Origin: Pyrobaculum sp.
GTDB taxonomy: Archaea > Thermoproteota > Thermoprotei > Thermoproteales > Thermoproteaceae
Direction: 5' to 3'
Assembly: GCA_009903905.1 (NCBI GenBank)
Contig: WYEI01000224.1
Coordinates: forward strand, 1 to 6,116
DNA length: 6,116 bases
The translations under genes and the position numbers were made by a program. Shown here piece by piece: positions 5,182-6,116 of this stretch (its first letter is position 1; every line of letters begins with the position of its first letter). The notes under the pieces are model-generated. The model did no database searches, was not told where the DNA came from, and saw only the letters and a list, made by a program, of their open reading frames with translations.

Positions 5182-6116
5182 AGCCACTCCCCGAGCTCGT
5201 CTATGCTAAACGGCTCGCCCCACCACTTCAACACCTTCCTGTCTATCCTCACGCCCTTAGACGCCAGGTAGTTGGCGAACTGGCCTGAGTAGTTGAGCTC
5301 CACGGCCACCACCTCCTTGGCGGAGTTCAGCCTCTCCACCCAGGAATCCAGCGGTAGGGGGTAGAGATCCCTAAACAAGGCGACGCCGATCTTCCTCTCC
5401 GCGGCGTAGTCAAGCAGGGGCATGGCTGTGGAGCCCCAAGCCACCACATACCTCTCCCCGTCTCCCAGCAGATCGGGAGGCTCCAGCTCCTCCAACACCT
5501 TGGCCAACTTCTTCATACGCTTGGCATGCATAGCCTTCCTAACCTCCGGCATGTGGCGGTCTGTTATTACGTCTCCCCTCTCGTCGTGTTCGTCGCTGGT
5601 GGCTATATGCATACCCCCGGGCGTGCCTGGGACGGCTCTAGGAGATAAGCCGCTGTTTGTTATTTTATACCTCTTATACTCCTCCCACACCAGCGGGCCC
5701 GCGGCGAGTTCGCCCCTCTCGATCTTGAAGCGGGTGGGGTCGAACTCCACCGTGGAGAGCGACTCCGTGAAGTAGAGGTCAACAAGCACAATGACGGGCG
5801 TCTGGTACTTCTCGGCGATGTTGAAGGCCTTAGCCGCGGCGTATAGACCCTCCTCAATCCAGCGCGGCGCTATGACCGCGTGTGGGTACTCGCCGTGGGC
5901 GGGGGAAAGAGCCATGCTGAGGTCGGACTGCTCAGTCTCTGTGGGCACGCCCGTGCTGGGGCCGCCTCTCTGCGCCAGAAACACCACGACCGGCGTCTCT
6001 ATCATGGCCGCCAGCCCAAACGCCTCGTGCATCAAGTCGAAGCCTCCGCCCGAGGTGCCGGTGGCGGCCCTGACTCCGGCGTAGGCCGCCCCTATGGCCA
6101 TGTTTATCGCCGCTAT
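5178..6116 (-). CDS. korA: 2-oxoacid:ferredoxin oxidoreductase, alpha subunit, 5'-truncated by the window edge
   Basis: The partner of the beta subunit encoded immediately downstream. The frame is open to the right edge, giving 312 visible residues. The Met at 6101 is internal, because the preceding codons encode IAAIN, conserved in this family (IAAINMAIGAAYAGVRA). Visible landmarks are TGTSGGGFDLM, the pyrimidine-domain signature QRGGPSTGVPTETEQSDL, SPAHGEYPHAVIAP, a segment ending KYQTPVIVLVDLYFTESLS, and a C-terminal domain starting near ERYVVAWGSTAMPLLDY that carries LFRDLYPLP and ends GEWL. Sulfolobus-type alpha subunits are about 600-650 residues with an N-terminal gamma-like domain and a YPITP substrate motif; those parts would lie beyond the window, so the fusion is inferred rather than seen. 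The TGA at 5178-5180 overlaps the beta ATG, consistent with coupled translation and 1:1 assembly. Naming as korA rather than porA is a convention, since substrate range is unknown. Confidence 0.95.
   Translation of the reverse strand: MAAINMAIGAAYAGVRAATGTSGGGFDLMHEAFGLAAMIETPVVVFLAQRGGPSTGVPTETEQSDLSMALSPAHGEYPHAVIAPRWIEEGLYAAAKAFNIAEKYQTPVIVLVDLYFTESLSTVEFDPTRFKIERGELAAGPLVWEEYKRYKITNSGLSPRAVPGTPGGMHIATSDEHDERGDVITDRHMPEVRKAMHAKRMKKLAKVLEELEPPDLLGDGERYVVAWGSTAMPLLDYAAERKIGVALFRDLYPLPLDSWVERLNSAKEVVAVELNYSGQFANYLASKGVRIDRKVLKWWGEPFSIDELGEWL

Noticed and set aside
5422..6084. Plus-strand open frames opposite the alpha subunit gene
   Set aside because: The minus strand encodes conserved alpha-subunit motifs throughout; these are shadow frames.
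6099..6101. ATG at 6101 as the alpha-subunit start
   Set aside because: The frame continues to the window edge with family-conserved residues (IAAIN) before this Met, so it is internal.

Overview
The window looks like chromosomal DNA of a hyperthermophilic crenarchaeon, most likely a Pyrobaculum-like member of the Thermoproteales. The basis is GC-rich codon use, AT-rich TATA-like boxes in very short intergenic gaps, ATGA-overlapping gene pairs, GTG starts, an archaeal-type histidyl-tRNA synthetase and a Sulfolobus-style two-subunit 2-oxoacid:ferredoxin oxidoreductase. The genus is inferred from general protein character; no search was possible.

There are six protein genes and almost no free space. 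Left part, minus strand, in transcription order: a family 2 glycosyltransferase with a C-terminal GtrA membrane domain (3199 down to 2087), a saccharopine dehydrogenase / L-lysine 6-dehydrogenase-like oxidoreductase (2151 to 1105) and histidyl-tRNA synthetase hisS (1108 to the left edge, 3' end missing). They overlap by 65 and 4 nt and probably form one transcription unit, possibly with a second promoter before the dehydrogenase.

Middle: a short AT-rich divergent promoter region (about 3243-3297) separates that unit from a plus-strand gene (3298-4314) for a KaiC/RecA-superfamily ATPase. Its first domain has an intact P-loop. Its second half looks like a decayed copy of the same fold.

Right part, minus strand: the alpha subunit (5' end beyond the right edge, stop at 5178) and beta subunit (5181 to 4300) of a 2-oxoacid:ferredoxin oxidoreductase, coupled by an ATGA overlap. 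Together they would decarboxylate 2-oxoacids to acyl-CoA and reduce ferredoxin. The beta gene converges on the ATPase gene and the two 3' ends overlap by 15 bp.

No RNA gene, CRISPR array, insertion sequence or phage gene was recognised, and no gene-free stretch exceeds about 100 bases. Most of the content is housekeeping. The least ordinary items are the two-domain ATPase with a substituted catalytic-glutamate position and a degenerate second P-loop, the glycosyltransferase tail that overruns the next gene, and the 2-oxoacid oxidoreductase with a glutamine at a position tied to substrate choice.
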